Positions 12,041 through 23,900 of a stretch of DNA of 64,000 nt are shown here, piece after piece. The notes under the pieces were generated by a model. The model saw nothing but the letters and a program-made list of their open reading frames with translations. It was not told the origin of the DNA and searched no databases. Position 1 is the stretch's first letter. Every line of letters begins with the position of its first letter. This DNA is from Darksidea phi (Eukaryota > Ascomycota > Dothideomycetes > Pleosporales > Lentitheciaceae), in NCBI GenBank assembly GCA_030770425.1, contig JASJFT010000222.1:1-64000 (forward strand). Reading direction: 5' to 3'. Made by a program: the position numbers and the translations under genes.

Positions 12041-14309
12041 AAAAGTATATTAAAGACTTATAAAATAGAGAATATAATATACTTAATATACTTAAGTTTA
12101 ATATCTTTTTTTAAAATAATTAATATTCTTTATATACTAGTTATAAAGATTTTTATTAGCTTTTATATTCTATATATTTAAGATAATAAATATATAAAGT
12201 AGACTTTAACGACTCTTATAGCCTTTATAACCTTAGTTACTATTATTATAATTATAGTACTTTTACTCTTATATTAATCTCTTAAGAAGTTATAAAAGTT
12301 TAAATTATCTAATAATTATTTATTATTTATTATAATATACTATATTATATATATATAATTAGTCTTTATTATTATTATTATAGATTAGTAAAGATAGAAG
12401 TTATTATAGTCTATTCTCTAGATAATCTAGTTATTTTACTTATTTATATTTTAATTAGTAGATTAGATAATAGTTAATTAGTTTATTTAGTATACTAAGC
12501 TCTATTTAAGTATAAGAACTCCCTATTCTTATACCCTTATAGTACTATTTTAGAATAGCTTTAATATATCGATTCTACTATTAGTTAATTAGAAGACTAT
12601 CTTAGCTATTATAACTTCTAGTTAATTATACTTAGTCCTAGGGTCTTATAAAGATAAAAGAGCTAAGATAAAATCTATATAGTATTTATTCTCTCTATTA
12701 ACTAGTACTAATTTTCTTCTAATTAAGGAGATATCTTTTATAGAAAATCTAAATAAATATATACTACGTATAAGTAATCTAGTTATACTAAATTTAAAGA
12801 GATATTAGATACTCCTAGTACTAATATCTAATAGTAGAGGTAGAAGTATATTAGACCCTCTTCGATCTAAATATACTATATAGTTAGAAAGAAAATTAAA
12901 CCCTTAACCTTTAAGTAGAACGAGGATAATAATTAACTATTAAACTAAAGTACCCTATAATTAAAGCGACGAAGAATTAAAAGGAGATTTACTAGACCTT
13001 TAGTTTTATATAAAACTTCTTCTTTCTTTATAAGAATTCTAAGGTACCTCTAGATAATTAAATCTTAATTTAAAGAGATTTTCTAATATACTCTACCCGT
13101 AGGCGCTTCTCTATCTAGGTTATCTTAGACTTATTTAGAGTATATACTCGAGATAAGAATAAAAAAGTAGAAATAAGATATAATAGTTTAATTATATTAA
13201 TAAGTAAGAATTAATCTAAATTTAAAATTAACTATAAGAAGAAAAGAGAACTATTTAGAAGATTTATAGTTATTATATATTAATTTAATTTTATAAATCT
13301 ATTAGATCTATTTTATAAATCTTATAGCTTTAGACTTTATAAATCTATATTTATAGATTTATAACTCTATTATATAACTCTTAAAATCTATATTTACTAA
13401 GATATAGATCTATTATATAACTTTCTATTCTTTAATTATAAAATTTATATTATTTAGTAAGGATTTCTATTATAATAACTATATTTAGATATAGATAGAA
13501 TATATAAAATATAATTAAAAAGGATTAAATAAATCTAGCTTTAATTATATATCTAGAGGAAAACTTCTTTTATATAAAATCCTAGATAAATATATTATAA
13601 ATTAACTATAGACTACTAAGATAATATAATATTTATCTCTTTTAATAGGAGGATTAAGGTAAGTTCTATTATTCTAATCTTTAATAATAAGAAATAGGCT
13701 GGTAGAACTTCTAGCTACGTAGCTATTATCCCTAGGAAAAAAGAGAAGAGGATTTAGAAATAGATTAATAAAGATTAATATTTAAGCTAAGTTAATTAGG
13801 TTAAGAAACGAGTATTATACTCGCTTTATCCTTACTTCCGTAATTAGATAGTATATAAAATTAAGAGATAATTTTTACTATCTATAAGTAGTCTTTATCT
13901 TCTATATTCTAGACTATATAAGAAAATTAGTAGAGAAAATAAAAATTAAACCTATAGTTAATTTATTAGTAGGATAATATTAACTTTTAGAATAAGTACT
14001 TATATACTACTCGACTATTCCTTTAAGATCTATATTATATTCTTTATTAAAGTTAATAATAGACTTTACTTCTATTATTTTTATTAATTATTATTCTATA
14101 ATACGTATATAATTTATAATAGTAGATTTTAATTTTCTTAATTAGAATTAAAATATTATCTTTTATATTATTAATTATTATTTATAATTATATTAAATAA
14201 TAGTCTAAGGTCTTAGTAAGAAAAAATAATAAACTATATATATTTAAAAATTAATAAATCTACTATTAGCTAGTTTAAAAAATATTAATATTAAGAAGAT
14301 TATAAAACT
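12041..14309. repeat. RIPed repeat mosaic
   Basis: AT-rich DNA with practically no CA/TG. The segment at about 12,395-12,660 is a direct repeat of about 25,925-26,190, the 5' flank of the gypsy-type element there, so part of this mosaic is a fragment of the same family. A solo-LTR-like copy lies at 13,131-13,500. The remainder (12,660-13,130 and 13,500-14,309) shows no readable domain. Confidence 0.55.
13131..13500 (-). repeat. Solo LTR-like copy related to the 402-bp LTR
   Basis: The reverse complement of the LTR at 36,468-36,869 can be followed here, from the taatagtttaattatattaa block through the ttattatatattaattta block to agatatagatctattatata. The middle is expanded by short gatttataaatcta-type palindromic units. 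The terminal about 60 bp of the LTR are not recognisable. No adjacent internal region of the same element was seen. Confidence 0.55.
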
Positions 14310-15180
14310 AATTAGTATCTTAACTAAGACCTATAGATAAATATTATATAGTTTAATTATATAATAATTAATAAACTTTTTTAATTCTAGTATAAAACTT
14401 TATTAGTTCCTTCTCTCTCTTACTCCTATATTATTATCTTAATTACTAGGGTATTTACTAGCTATTTAGATCCTCTATACTCTACTAAGAACTTAAAGAA
14501 TTAAGTATCTAGATTAATATTATTAATTATCTATTATAATCTTATATTCTAATCGTAAATAAAGATATTATTTACTAAAGTTAAGTCTATATTACTAGTT
14601 AGCTATATTCTTATATTAATATAGATATACTATACTAAATATCTAGAGAAGAATCTTACTATTAAAGATAAGAAGATATAATATCCTAGTACTATTTAGA
14701 TCTACTACTTTCTTATTTTCTAATTCTAGTTCTTATAGCTTCTTCTTTAAACGTTCCTTTACTTTCTTAAGAATATCGCTAATATAGATAATTATAGTTT
14801 AGTAAATAGTATTCGGCTTATTATAAAAGATTAGTTAATTTATTATACTTTATATAGTATATAGTATTTAATTATTAAATAGATAATCTTTTATACCTTT
14901 ATATATAGCTATTTAGTATAGTAAATAAGTATTACTTTTTTAATTTATATTCTTTAGTTTATATTTCTTAGTTTATATTTCTTTATTTATATCTTTTAGT
15001 TTATATTTCTTAGTTTATATCTCTTATAATTTCTCTTTTCTATATTCTACCTCCTTTCTTTAGGCTACGTATTAAGGCTTATATTAAATAAAGCTAGTAT
15101 TAGCTACCTACTATTCTACGAGCTGATATTAAGTATTCTACTCTTTTTATATATAGTTAAAATTTTAGTACTAGTCTTTA
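14310..15180 (+). repeat. R2 repeat, copy 1
   Basis: Begins gtatcttaactaagacctat and runs parallel to 33,325-33,700 and 43,808-44,575, with C/T and G/A differences. It contains a local expansion at about 14,935-15,020 of units like ttagtttatatttc that the 43.8-kb copy lacks. No domain was read in any frame. This copy preserves the uninterrupted site into which the 36,468-43,807 retrotransposon inserted elsewhere. Confidence 0.65.
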
Positions 15181-16293
15181 AATATATATAGTTTATTATT
15201 AAGTAGAAAAACTCCTTTATAATAGTATAGTTACGTAATATAGCTTTTCCTTAGAAAAGAAAAAAAAATAAGACTAGTTAGCTACCTCTTTATTATAAAG
15301 AGAAATAAATTAAGAAGCTTCTAGATATTTCGAAGTATCTTAAAAGTTAATAGTAGAGTATAATAATTACTATAAGACTACTAATAGAAATTTTAGTAGG
15401 ATAAAAGTAGTAAGTATATTAATAAAGAATAGATAAGTATACTAATATAGAAGAGTAAGGCTATTCTAGGATATAGGTATAAGAAATAAGGGCTTAATTA
15501 GAAGTACGCTAAGAGGCTCTCGAAGTTAAGAATTAAGCTTATTAGTATTCGAGGGTTAAACGATTAAATTCGGAAAGAAGACCAACGCGGCTACGTAATA
15601 CTACTTCACTCCCGGATCTAATATATACGTGTTCTCTCGGCCCCTAAGCTCTCTATATAAACGGTAATAGCCTTACTACGTATATATCAAGTAACCTATA
15701 TCTTCCTATAAGTAAAAGGACGATAGCAAGTCATCCTAGTCTCCTTTTGGCCCTATAATTGATCAATTTCCATCCATACTTGCATTACGGCGAGAATAAA
15801 TAGCCAAACATAGGTATAGATAGATTGTTAAAAGTTTGTTATATGAGTTCCAGGTCTTGATATACGAATCACCAGCTACCCTCCACTTTATTCGCCTCTT
15901 TATCCTGTTTCTAAAACCCATAGTGTACGAATACAATAATTAATATGATTTGTAAGTAATTTTAGGTGGCAAAACGGTCTTTAAAATTGCAGCGCATGTA
16001 GGAATGCCCCTACAGTACTAGGGTCGGGTCCAAAATTTCTGCCTAATACCATAGGAGGTTCGGAGAACGGCGGCGGGCTTGGGGTGGCGTTTGGCCTATT
16101 AGTATGATGAACTGCAGATAGAATACAACTTTAAAGCATCCTGTAAGAAGCAAAGCTTCCTTTCTGCTTATCTTGCGTCGAACCGAGCACTCATTGCTGG
16201 GCATATTTAAGGAGACCGAAGATCGAAGGAAACGAACAATTTTCATCTCTCCTCGACCAGGCCATCGCTGAAAGCTGTACTTAACGACCAGCC
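15181..16293. other. End of RIPed block and upstream region of the UbiA-type gene
   Basis: RIPed DNA continues to about 15,640, where CA/TG return and composition becomes normal. The roughly 600 bp before 16,294 should contain the promoter of the UbiA-type gene. A minus-strand 67-codon frame at 16,043-16,246 is not convincing. No regulatory motif was identified. Confidence 0.45.
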
Positions 16294-17360
16294 ATGTACA
16301 TACCAGTCAATTCCTCTCCACAACAATTTTTCTCAACCAACTTTTATGGGTTCTCTTGTATACCCTCATTTTTCATCAACTATTTATACACTATCTGGCT
16401 GTTTACCTACAGCGACATCAAAACAATCATCATTCCCAAAACCGTCTTCGGGGCTCTGAGCGCACTGGCTACCACTTCCTTCGGCTTCGCCGCATCCACC
16501 ACGCCAACAACTTCCGAGGTCCTCCGTAGGACCCCGCTTACTCTTTTCTGGGTCTGGATAAACCTGCTCCCTTTCGCTATCGCTAACCAGCGACATCCGA
16601 GCTCTATCAAGGAAGATGCAATCAACAAGCCATGGCGGGTAATGCCTTCAAGAAGGATGAGCCAACCCCACGCAAGAAGACTCATGTTTTGCCTATACGG
16701 GCTGGCGGCTGCCGTGAGTTGGCGAATTGGAGGGTTTGTTCAGTGTGTTACTCTCATGGGATTAGGTATAGTGATCCTTCCCTATCATGATTTTGTCTTT
16801 CTTACATTTGTGAAGGTTTCTGGTACAACGAAATAGGCGGTTCGGATAACAACTGCATCATTCGCAACCTCATCAATGGCCTAGGCTACAATTGTTTCGC
16901 GTCCGGGGCCACTGAAGTCACCTTGGGGTTCTCCCTTTTGCCATATGAAACGATACTGCCTATCGTTACCGAAGTTAACAATCCCGGTCAACATGGCTGT
17001 CTTTTGTTCTGGAAATGGATTGCGTGGCTTGTCGCCGTAGTCTCCACCACAGCACATGCACAGGACATGCATGATCAAGGCGGCGACAGTATCCGGGGCA
17101 GACGGACCGTCCCACTTGTCATCGGCGATCTCCATGCACGGATATCCATCGTGATTGGTGTCGCCTTCTGGACTAGCACATGCTGCATGTTTTGGACTGC
17201 GGGATGGCTGCCGTGTATCGCTATTGGCACTCTCGCCTCTGTCGTTTCGGCCAGAACCTGCTTGCTCAGGACGGTTAAGGCCGATAAGATGACCTTTGTG
17301 CTGTGGAACGCCTGGATCACCGGGGTGTATATGCTTCCTGTGTTGAAGCTTTGGTTCTGA
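16294..17360 (+). CDS. UbiA-type integral membrane prenyltransferase or terpene cyclase
   Basis: Two exons (16,294-16,765 and 16,816-17,360) with a 50-nt GT-AG intron (16,766-16,815) give 338 aa. The protein is rich in hydrophobic helices and carries the fungal UbiA signatures IWLFTYSDIK (about 34-43), a first Mg-diphosphate motif NQRHPSSIKEDAINKPWR (N98, D108) and a second QDMHDQGGDSIRGRRTVPL (D241, D244, D248). Short fungal UbiA proteins of this kind include prenyltransferases and the membrane sesquiterpene cyclase Fma-TC of the fumagillin pathway; sequence alone does not decide which. A stretch of 16 codons at about 16,927-16,974 (GTTCTC...CCGAAG) is in frame but could be an extra 48-nt intron, which would shorten the protein to 322 aa. 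Neighbours are a broken PKS across a RIPed block and, downstream, an NRPS-like reductase, which suggests a secondary-metabolite role. No inactivating mutation is visible. Confidence 0.85.
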
Positions 17361-17490
17361 GGAAAATGAGTCTCATATCAGGAAGGTGCATTACGGATAG
17401 GCTCGGTAAGAAACAAGGCTGGTTGGCATGACGGGTGCGGCAGCGGTGTTTAGGGTACCTAGAGGAGTAATGATTTTTCACGCATCAAGC

Positions 17491-17622
17491 TGTACAAGGG
17501 GGATCACGAACGGGCAGCTAGCGCGGTATGCCGAGCTTCCGTACAAATCGACAACTTTCCATAGAAATTGTCTCCGTGCACGCGAACACGCTAGCAGCCC
17601 ATTCATGATTCCCCCTTGTACG
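17491..17622. mobile_element. 131-bp inverted-repeat (MITE-like) element
   Basis: The left arm at 17,492-17,523 (gtacaagggggatcacgaac and on) pairs with the right arm at 17,589-17,621 over about 32 bp with few mismatches, around a 65-bp loop. It lies 130 bp past the UbiA-type stop codon. No clear target duplication was seen. Confidence 0.6.
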
Positions 17623-17727
17623 GACCCGTAAACGGGCGGTTCCACCCGGACGCCGCACTTTATTATCGCCGTATAGAACGTTATAATCGTTCAGCAAAGT
17701 GCGGGTGCGGGCGTATCCGCCCGTCCA
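17622..17727. repeat. Second GC-rich inverted repeat, back to back
   Basis: Left arm aaacgggcggttccacccgg...gccgcacttt at about 17,630-17,661 and right arm aaagtgcgggtgcgggcgta...gcccgtcc at 17,696-17,726 form an imperfect hairpin directly abutting the previous element. Either could serve as a transcription end structure, but the paired arms look more like tiny transposon derivatives. Confidence 0.5.
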
Positions 17728-18397
17728 CTAGTCTATACTCTATTCGAGTACGTCAGTATTAATTGAAGGCGCGCACGTCTCTGAACATAGCCACCTTACG
17801 CCTCAAACTTGCAGTTTACCCCTCATACTCGCAGGTGACACCTTTCAATGCAAGCCTTCTAACATTCAATAACGCCGGTGCATATACTGTACTACCCGAT
17901 TTTATATTGCTATGTACCAAATGCGGGTTAAGGTGTTGCCTGAACGTTTGCCCCTCAGCAAGTATGTTTGCGGCACGGTTGGGAAAGTGGACTGATATAT
18001 GTGTGGATGTGGCATGGCATGCACCTTTCTTTCAGGTGTACAAGGGAGCCCTGCCGGGTGAGTATTGGGGAAATGACTTTATTACAGTGCATTTCCAATA
18101 CATGAGCGACGTCGTAGCGCAAGGCGTGAATCTAGGTGCGTTCTACATAAGAAAGCTAATTTTAAGAACTTTCAGTAGATGACAAATTAAGGAAGATTCA
18201 AGACGCTTCGATGCCACGTGAATCGACGCCCACTACTCATTCGCATAAAAAACCCGTAAATGTGGTACACGAGAGCCGCTGCAATCTTACGGTCCGGGTT
18301 TAGCGAAGTTAAGGATGATATATTTACAGGGATGTTTTGCAACGCCGTGCAGTGGGGCCTTCGCGCTAACGAGAGATAAGCGTAGGTATTCATACGG
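17728..18397. other. Intergenic, no supported gene
   Basis: Normal-composition DNA. A 139-codon plus-strand open frame from 17,763 begins with TTG, has no family resemblance I can name, and is not called as a gene. It may be a decayed coding fragment, since it is longer than most chance frames nearby. Confidence 0.4.
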
Positions 18398-18398
18398 T

Positions 18399-18721
18399 AT
18401 GCGAAAAAAAGTGGCACACCAAAATGCCACCGAAAATTATCAAAAATTCGGATCTTGGCAACTACACCATATTTTTATATAGAAATTTTTCGATGTTTCC
18501 AAGTTAAAAAAAAAAAAAAATTTAGTGGAGTTTCATCATATAATTTGATTTTGACTCATATTTAAATCTAGCTGGCCAGCGTATCAATACTATACTTTCT
18601 ACACCTATTATGGCTACCCCCGCGATTTCGCGTAATATTTGACTACCTGCGATGTAATTTTGGTGGGAAGTTGTATGAGGTAGGCATTTCGGAAGGTTTT
18701 GGTGTGCCAAGTTTTTCGCAT
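18399..18721. mobile_element. About 323-bp terminal-inverted-repeat element
   Basis: The left end atgcgaaaaaaagtggcaca (18,399 on) and the reverse complement of the right end (to 18,721) agree through the gcgaaaaa and tggcacaccaaaa blocks and an adjoining cgaaa block, about 35 bp in all. The interior is AT-rich with a homopolymer A run near 18,508-18,521 and no coding capacity. It looks like a non-autonomous DNA transposon between the UbiA-type and rhodopsin-type genes. Confidence 0.6.
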
Positions 18722-18890
18722 CCCGCGTGGTGGTATATATAATTTGTGAATGAAGAACTCTATATTGCTGTTATATTGGGGATCTTACCATTGAATAGGA
18801 AATGCTCATGCCAGCCTGAAAGAAGAATACCTCATGATCTGCAGCTATACAATATATCACTTCTATAGTAGTATCAACTTATTGCTCAGG

Positions 18891-20273
18891 CTAGGTGCGT
18901 TGCTCATTCACCATCTCTATCTCGACTTTCCTGTGAATCACGGGCACGCCCGGATACGACGCACCCCCATTGAACTCATCTGTCTTTACCACATTTGATG
19001 GAGGCTTTCGATCTTCCAATGGACTATAAGGGCCCATTTCCGTTTGCACTGAATCATCGTAATGGACATTTGTATTCCGGATTGGCGCTGCTCGCAGCAT
19101 GCATTGTTGATTATGCGCATACTTCGACTCTGTACCGTGGTTTCGAAGAAACTTTAGAAGTCGAGGAAATGTAGGGAAGCAAGCCACTAAAATGACGGTG
19201 GTGAACTCAGCAAGCCTAAATTAACTTCAATGAAAATTGATCTCAATGGCGATGATGTGGAACTTACGCCCACATCCCCACAGGAGCTATCGCCCACATA
19301 ATATCATGTGTCTCCGCTAATTGGATGCTATATATGAGGCGGATGGTACTGGAAACACATGCGCTGAGAGGCGTTAGTACAACTGCTTAAAGAAGGGTGG
19401 GCCAGGACATACAATACACCGGTTGCAAATATCGCGCCTACGCCGAACTTCTTTTGTAAAGGAATGTGAAGGCCGGTAATAGCGTACGCCGGTATGAATA
19501 AGATCGTAAAATCTGAGACCAGGTTGATTGCTGAGGTAGTGATGATGGACGCATTTGCTGATATGCACCTCCCAGGAATATGAGGCTTCCAGATCTTCTC
19601 CCTTGGCCAGCAGGCAAATATAAAAGCAACGAAGGTCGCGAAATAGCCTAACAAATTGGCTATAATGAGAATCTGCACCGACCAATAGACAAAGTCTTTC
19701 TGGTGGGCAGTGAAAATGCGCTTGATCTGTACGAGGATCGTGAACTTCGCGGCGAACATGACGGGCGGATAGATGATCTCTAGAATGTTGGCGAGCTAAC
19801 ATGGTCGGTCAGTTCTTTGCGCAAAGGGGTACCCAATGTACACTTACATACGCAACCCTTTGAACCCCTGAGATTGAAACATCCCACTGGTGTCTTCCTT
19901 GACCGGCGTGTCCTGCACTTAGCATTACTCCCGTGAAGGCAGCAAAGCCCACCTGAGAGTTTTAGCATGTTACCGTTCTATGAATATGCTCAACATGATG
20001 GCTTACTCCGGCGAATATCAAAGCATCTGAGGGCAGTTAGCAATAAATGTAAACGTGTGCGTGGTTAGAACGTACAGTCTTCTACCAGTACAGTCTTGAG
20101 TAAGTAGGCTTTGGTGAATGTCCTTGCAATAATAGCCAAAGCGATAAAACAAGACAAACAGAAGACGTAGCCACTAGGGATCGGTGCGTTGAATAAGGGT
20201 CTACTAAATTGGAGGTAACACCTAGTGGAGCTTCCATGGCTGGTGTAGTATGAATATTTACGTTAGGCTCCAT
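18891..20273 (-). pseudogene. Fungal rhodopsin-domain (PTH11/SAT4-like) membrane protein, 1-nt deletion
   Basis: Six exons: 20,076-20,273; 20,007-20,026; 19,848-19,952; 19,413-19,795; 19,268-19,363; 18,891-19,215. The five introns of 49-54 nt all have GT-AG ends, mostly with CTAAC/CTGAC-like branch sites. Exon lengths sum to 1127, one short of a multiple of three, and the reading frame changes within exon 1 near 20,145-20,170. One missing base in the first membrane segment explains both; restored, the product would be about 375 aa. Recognisable blocks are SNLVDPYS, ARTFTK, VEDYALIFAG, GRHQWDV, LANILEIIYPP, FACWP, ISANASIITTSAINLVSDF and AEFTTVIL. These give the seven-helix fungal 'rhodopsin' domain fold, followed by a hydrophilic cytoplasmic tail. 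Family members are mostly of unknown or receptor-like function. A sequencing error at that one base is the main alternative to true inactivation. Confidence 0.8.
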
Positions 20274-20947
20274 GATGGTCGATATAGACTCGTTAGTCTT
20301 CCGAAAGGTCTTAACTTGGGATCTGGATGTGAGACTTAAGGAACTATGACAAATCTACTTCGCTCATACATTTAGTAAGGTCTAATAAACATGAAAGCTT
20401 CATAAGACACGGACGGATATCACTCCGGCCGTGCCGAATAGGGAATGTGTGACAGCACGGCAACCAACACCGATCGGAAACCGAATGGAATGTTTCACGG
20501 CATTATCGAAATTAATTTCTTGACCTCCCACGACCGCGTTAACCGCCCCTGGGGTGAGATTGACGTCCTGCATGATTCAGGATGTCCGTGCTTGCGGCGC
20601 AGCCTTTGGCGTGCGGGGTCATTATGCCACCATCAGCCCGATCGGATGGGCAGCTGCTGCGGATAAGTATGCTTGTGGCACAGCTCTACGACTCTGACCA
20701 TTATTTCAATTTATTATTAACGCCTATTATATGCATGCATCATACGATATGCAGTCAGACTAGAGGTGCCCAGTGTAAATCTTACCGTCCCTAGCGGGTT
20801 TCCTTAGAGGCGGGCCCACAACTCTCCCCTCTTTCACCTCTCTTCAAATCAGAGCTATTCGAACCTTCAATTTCGACATAGTTAATTCTCAAAACATACT
20901 CCTTCTCTTTTACCATTGCCTCATCGTAACTCTAAGCGGTTATCCCA
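20274..20947. promoter_or_regulatory. Shared divergent promoter region
   Basis: The 674 bp between the start codons of the minus-strand rhodopsin-type gene and the plus-strand NRPS-like gene must carry both promoters. A pyrimidine-rich stretch (about 20,820-20,930, cctctcttcaaatc and ttctcttttaccattgcctc) precedes the NRPS-like start, as is common at fungal transcription starts, and the start context is tcccaATGG. No TATA box or specific factor site stood out. Confidence 0.45.
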
Positions 20948-23900
20948 ATGGCCGTAGCTACACGTCCTTTATACGGCCGCAGGACTCTGCCCCAAGCGCT
21001 CGATGATCTAGCATCCGCACCTCATGACCGGACCTACGCGTCCATTCCAAATGATCGTGATCTTTCTGGTGGATTCGTCGACATATCTTGTAAAGACATG
21101 GCCAAATGCGTCGATTTTATGGCTCACTGGATTGCGAGCCGCTGTGGCAGGACCGGTGAATTCGAGACATTGGGCTATGTGGGTATACCAGACCTTCGAT
21201 GTGTTGCAGTCTCTCTTGGTGCCGTCAAGTGCGGGTATAAGGCAAGTTACAGTACCTTCATTTATTAACATAAGTCGTGTGCTAACCTTTCTAGGTGCTA
21301 CTACCTTCACCTCGAAACCCCCCCACAACCAATATGTCCCTGATGGAGCAGACAAGCTGTATGAAGCTTCTATACACTTCAGAGGTACTCCCGGTCGTCA
21401 AAGCGCTCGTAGCTACCAGCCCTGAGTTGAATCGTTGGGAAATTCCCTCGTTCCAGGAGATGCTTGCAGCCAACCCACCGGCCCAACCATTCTATAAAAC
21501 CTTCGACAGTGCACAGAATGACCCAATAGTAATTCTCCATTCTTCAGGGTCGACAGGCGAGTACTAGTTAGTGCATTTCAAACTTAGCATCTGACCAAAA
21601 CAGGCATTCCCAAACCTATAACGATGACCCATGCAACCTTTGCGGTCCTCGATAATGAGAGAAATCTTCCTACTACTCCTGGAAGAAAGAAAAGGGACTA
21701 TTCGATATGGGACTTCAATGGAGGGGGACGCTTCTACACCGTCTTCCCGTACTTCCATCTTGCTGGATTCCTGTCCTTGCTAGTCAATCCCATCTTCACC
21801 GAAGCCTCCAGCCCAGTTCTGGGGCCCCCACTCATGCCTCCCAGCGGATCGCTTCTGAAGGAAGTCATGAATCACCAACACTTACGTGCCCTGTACCTTC
21901 CCCCTTCGATTGCAGAGCAATTGTTGATGGAGCCTGGCGGTCTTGACTTTTTCAAGGGCCTCGATTTCCTCTGCTACACTGGTGGACCGTTCTCTCCTAT
22001 TGCTGGAGAACGGCTGTCCAAGGTCACCGAGCTTTGTCCACTCTATGGCTCTACCGAGGCTTTCCAAGTCCCGCAGCTGGCACCATCCGCGGAAGACTGG
22101 GCGTGGATGGAATGGAACCCTCACTTCAAGCTTGAAATGCAGCCATCCAGTGAGGAAACGGAGACTTTTGAGTTAGTTCTTTTTGCCGATGAAAGTACTA
22201 AGACGATGTCCGCACTCAATCATAACCTGCCCGGTGTGACGGAGTACCGCACTAAAGATCTTTTCAAGCAACATCCACAAAAGCCCGGCCTGTGGCAATA
22301 CTATGGCCGCCGTGACGATATTATCGTTCTCAGTAACGGCGAGAAGTTCAATCCAATCCCAATGGAACTCAAGATGCAGGCGTATCCAGCATTGTCTGGC
22401 GCCTTGATTGTCGGTCAAGGCCGTTCACGAGCTACCCTGCTGGTTGAGCCAAAGCCCGATGTCCCCACTAAGGAACTGGACCAATTGGACAGAGATGTTT
22501 GGCCATATGTCGAGGATGCGAATCGGCTTCTGCCTGCACAAGGCCGTATATTGCGCCATCACATCATCATAGCCGCGCCACACAAGCCATTTGTTAGAGC
22601 TGGCAAAGGAACAATCGTCAGGAAATTGACTGAGCAGCTTTATGGGTCTGAGATCGAGGCTCTATACGCGAATGACTTTGCAATCACACCAAGGAAATCC
22701 TCGCGGCTGCAACCCAAAATGGTGCCTCACTTCACGCCAGGTACGATTCTCGAATTCGTGCGCAGCGTCCTTATAGACTCTTACCCCGAATTCTCAGACA
22801 TCCTCGACGATGACGACTTATTTTCTTTCGGCCTGGACTCTGTTATGATCACTCAGCTTCTGAACAACCTGAAAGCCGGTCTCTATGATAGTGTACCTGG
22901 CAGTAGCCTTGAATGGCTTGATACACGTACCGTCTACCGCAATTCTTCTATTTCACGGCTGGCAGCTGTACTTTCCCACTTCCTGAACTCTGGTCATCAT
23001 ACGGCCGACTTTACTCAGTCTCGTAATGCGATTATGGAGCAACTCACTTCAAAATATACGCAAGGGCTGAAGGGATCGCCAAAAATCCAGTATGGTGGTA
23101 CTGGCCCTTATACGGTAGCCCTAGTGGGCTCCACGGGATATCTTGGACCACAGATTCTGGCATCTCTCATGGCGGACCCTAGAATCACGTCAATATATTG
23201 CCTCAACCGCAGCACCGACGCCGAAGAGAGAACGACGAAAGCGTTGACACAGTTCGGATACAACACAGGTATGGGATTCGACCATGCGAAATTCATCGTC
23301 ATGAACCTCAATGCACCACAGCTTGGCCTTTCTGATCATGACTTCGCAAAGCTTTCACGAGAAACGGACGTCATTGTCTACAATGCATGGAGACCTAACT
23401 TTGGTCTCCCAATTTCCTCATTCGAGAAGCCATTTCTATCAGGGTTGCGCAACATCATTGATTGGTCCCATCAAAGCTCCCAACGCCCTCGTATAGTGTT
23501 TGTTTCGTCCATTGCCGCTGTAGGGAACTGGTCGAAAGTCTTCCCGCAGGAGCTGGCTATCCCAGAAACACCGATTACGGACAACGATGTGGCAATGCAT
23601 ATGGGCTATGGTGAGTCCAAATGTGTTGCCGAGCGTATCCTACAAGTTGCGCATAAGGAATGCGGCATACCTATTAGTATCATTCGCACAGGTCAGATTG
23701 GCGGACCTAGCTTGTCATCTGGCGTTCAAATGCCAGTGCAAGGGTGGCTCCTGGCTCTTATCAAAACGTCGAAAGCACTCGGCGTACTGCCGGCTCGCGT
23801 ATCACCCGTTGACTGGATGCCTGTTGAAGCGCTTGCGAAGCAAATATCGGATGTTGTAGCGGATGAGGGAAGTAATTATGATTATCGCGTCTTCAACCTC

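Noticed and set aside
16927..16974. Extra 48-nt intron in the UbiA-type gene
   Set aside because: The donor GTTCTC is weak and the segment is open and in frame, so it was kept as coding; cDNA would decide.
17763..18182. 139-codon plus-strand frame
   Set aside because: It begins at TTG, lacks a plausible ATG, has no recognised family and overlaps DNA next to short mobile elements.
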